From NCBI GenBank assembly GCA_031268245.1, contig JAIRXN010000198.1, forward strand, positions 1 to 7,285: a stretch of 7,285 nt of DNA, given 5' to 3'. How positions within the stretch are numbered: position 1 is the first letter of the stretch; every line of letters starts with the position of its first letter. The DNA is from Treponema sp. (GTDB lineage: Bacteria > Spirochaetota > Spirochaetia > Treponematales > Breznakiellaceae). Shown here piece by piece: positions 5,745-7,285 of this stretch. A program made the position numbers and the translations under genes. Under the pieces are notes generated by a model. It saw nothing but the letters and a program-made list of their open reading frames with translations. It had not been told where the DNA came from and did no database searches.

Positions 5745-5783
5745 GAGCTTGTTCCAAAACCCGGGCAAGTTTTGGACAAGCTC
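5745..5783. repeat. Palindromic intergenic repeat, copy 2 (upstream of radA)
   Basis: Arms GAGCTTGTTCCAAAAC (5745-5760) and GTTTTGGACAAGCTC (5769-5783) pair over 15 base pairs with one bulged T and an 8-base loop. There is no T-tract, and the position between two divergent genes argues against a terminator. It matches the copy at 1385-1419 best when reversed, sharing the 17-base block 5748-5764. The right arm lies about 45 bases before the radA start, so it may overlap the radA promoter. Confidence 0.8.
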
Positions 5784-5827
5784 TTGTAAAACTTTACTAC
5801 GAAAAGAGAACAAGGTATATTTGACGG

Positions 5828-7246
5828 ATGAAGAAGAAAGATCTGGTATACCGCTGCGGCAACTGCGGACATGAGGAGCCCAAATGGCTGGGACGCTGTC
5901 CTGAATGCGGCGAGTGGAACACCCTTGCCGAAACAGCGCTTAACCAGGGCCGTTCTCCTTCCTTCTCCGGGAAGGACAGCATGCCGCAGTCCTTTCCCCT
6001 TGCATCGATCGATCCCCAGGAGAGCGGCCGCATCGGAAGCGGTATACCGGAATTTGACCGGGTACTGGGCGGCGGTATCATGAAGCGTTCCGCTGTGCTT
6101 GTGGGAGGGGAACCCGGAATCGGGAAATCTACACTGCTCCTCCAGGTTGCTTCTTTGGCGGATACAAAGGGCCGGGTGCTCTACATCTCAGGCGAGGAAA
6201 GCGCAGGGCAGATCAGGATGCGTTCAGACCGCCTGGGACTCTTCGGAACGTCTCCAAAAAGTTCCGGGCAGATTGAAATCTTCTGTTCAGGGAAGCTTGA
6301 AGACATCAACATTGTCCTTGAATCGGTAAGGCCCGTCATTATCATCGTAGATTCCGTACAGACCCTCTACTCTACCGAAGCCGGTACGGGGAGGGGCACC
6401 GTAAACCAGATGAAATTCTGCTCGTATGAGCTTATCTCCTGGGTAAAAGAGCATGACAGCGCCCTCTTTCTCGTTGCCCATGTGACCAAGGACGGCCTCA
6501 TTTCGGGCCCCAAATCTCTGGAACATATGGTGGATACGGTGCTCTACTTTGAACAGAACGATACGGAATGCCGTTTCCTCAGGGCGGCAAAAAACCGTTT
6601 CGGTTCCGTGGACGAGATCGGTATCTTTACCATGACCGAAAAGGGTCTCAGTACGGTGGAGGACACAAGCCTTCTCTTCCTCGTTCGCCGGGAGGGAGAA
6701 CTGCCGCCGGGGGTTGCAACTGCGGCCGTGCTTGAGGGCAGCCGTTCCTTTCTGGTGGAGATCCAGGCCCTGACGGTTCCCGCCAAGGGCGGCTTAACCC
6801 GCGTATATTCGGACAGGATAGACTCGGCACGGGTGTCACGGGTTGCCGCGGCCCTGGAAAAACACCTTTCCCTCCGCCTCTCGGATCAGGATATCTATGT
6901 AAACGTGGCCGGGGGCATCAGAATTGCCGATGTGGGAGCCGAACTCGCCCTGGCCTTCGCCCTCTATTCGGCCCGGACGGGCCTTTCCTTGCCTTCCGGC
7001 GCCGCCATAGCGGGGGAACTTTCCCTTACCGGGGAAATTCGGCCTGTCCGCCGCCCGGCAGGAAGAATCAGACAGGCGCGGGGCATGGGTTTTAACAGTT
7101 TTCTGGGCCCCAGGGCGGACGATTCCGGCAGACAGCAGAAAGAGGAAGACGGCCCCGACATTCCCTCCGCCCGGATCCTCAGGGCGGGAAACATAAAGGA
7201 AGCCGTCAAACTGCTTTTCGGCCCTTTCCCTCCCAAACAAGCCTGA
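5828..7246 (+). CDS. radA: DNA repair protein RadA (Sms)
   Basis: A 472-residue cytoplasmic RecA-like ATPase that acts with RecA in branch migration during recombinational repair. Its domains are complete and in order. A C4 zinc finger uses C10, C13, C24 and C27 (CGNC, CPEC), and the Walker A GGEPGIGKST spans 93-102. The ATPase core includes SGEES (121-125) and Walker B VIIIVDS (170-176), and the RadA-specific KNRFG motif is at 255-259. A C-terminal Lon-protease-like domain (about 290-460) has VNVAGGIR (358-365) and GELSLTGEIRPV (396-407). As is normal for RadA, the Lon-like domain is thought to be structural, not proteolytic. Length is slightly above the usual 450-460, the excess lying in a polar insert near 430-445 (DDSGRQQKEEDG). 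The start is the ATG just before the zinc finger, although the Shine-Dalgarno is weak (AAGG 12 bases upstream). It diverges from potA across 265 bases. Confidence 0.97.
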   Translation: MKKKDLVYRCGNCGHEEPKWLGRCPECGEWNTLAETALNQGRSPSFSGKDSMPQSFPLASIDPQESGRIGSGIPEFDRVLGGGIMKRSAVLVGGEPGIGKSTLLLQVASLADTKGRVLYISGEESAGQIRMRSDRLGLFGTSPKSSGQIEIFCSGKLEDINIVLESVRPVIIIVDSVQTLYSTEAGTGRGTVNQMKFCSYELISWVKEHDSALFLVAHVTKDGLISGPKSLEHMVDTVLYFEQNDTECRFLRAAKNRFGSVDEIGIFTMTEKGLSTVEDTSLLFLVRREGELPPGVATAAVLEGSRSFLVEIQALTVPAKGGLTRVYSDRIDSARVSRVAAALEKHLSLRLSDQDIYVNVAGGIRIADVGAELALAFALYSARTGLSLPSGAAIAGELSLTGEIRPVRRPAGRIRQARGMGFNSFLGPRADDSGRQQKEEDGPDIPSARILRAGNIKEAVKLLFGPFPPKQA

Positions 7247-7285
7247 CAGGATTATCGAGGCGTTTTGCAGGAATGGGGACTTTTT

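Noticed and set aside
5745..5783. Intrinsic terminator between potA and radA
   Set aside because: No T-tract on either side, and the flanking genes are divergent, so no transcript needs ending there.
5772..5800. Possible radA promoter TTGGAC, 17 bases, TACTAC
   Set aside because: Spacing is right, but the -10 matches only three of six positions and the -35 lies in the repeat arm; too weak to annotate.
6836..7240. 134-residue minus-strand ORF opposite radA
   Set aside because: Antisense to the RadA Lon-like domain; glycine/arginine-rich shadow translation.
7247..7285. Terminator or next gene after radA
   Set aside because: Only 39 bases remain; no hairpin and no supportable reading frame can be seen, and the final T run is cut by the window edge.

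Overview
The window looks like ordinary chromosomal DNA from a spirochaete, most likely a Treponema-like organism. This is an inference from protein character: the substrate-binding protein's leader ends in a VFGGGRK-type sequence, the potABCD gene order is one I associate with treponemes, and there is a small conserved-looking protein of a type I cannot name. Base composition is moderately GC-rich and even across the genes. I see no transposase, phage gene, CRISPR array, tRNA or rRNA, and no sign of recent transfer.

Layout. (1) 1-675, minus strand: a PhnP-like metallo-beta-lactamase-fold hydrolase. It is complete at its N-terminus and cut by the left edge of the window. (2) 676-772: a short divergent control region with a good sigma70-type promoter for the rightward gene. 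(3) 773-1336, plus strand: an unrecognised 187-residue soluble protein, followed by a strong hairpin (1341-1361) that can terminate transcription from both sides. (4) 1427-5562, minus strand: a complete polyamine ABC importer operon, transcribed potA-potB-potC-potD. (5) 5563-5827: a 265-base divergent control region with several inverted repeats and a possible potA promoter. (6) 5828-7246, plus strand: a full-length radA. The last 39 bases hold no recognisable feature.

How the genes fit together. PotA (ATPase), PotB and PotC (membrane permeases) and PotD (periplasmic binding protein) make one spermidine/putrescine-type importer. potA ends inside the GTG start of potB, which implies translational coupling. 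The potB-potC gap carries a tiny ORF that joins both neighbours through ATGA overlaps. potD has the best Shine-Dalgarno site in the operon, as suits a binding protein needed in excess. RadA (branch migration in recombination) and the hydrolase appear to be independent housekeeping neighbours.

The most interesting non-coding signal is a pair of related hairpin repeats with a TGTTCCAAAAC-type core, one just downstream of potD and one between potA and radA. They share a 17-base exact match in opposite orientation, so the transporter operon is bracketed by inverted copies of what is probably a genome-wide palindromic repeat. I found no convincing new multi-gene system here.
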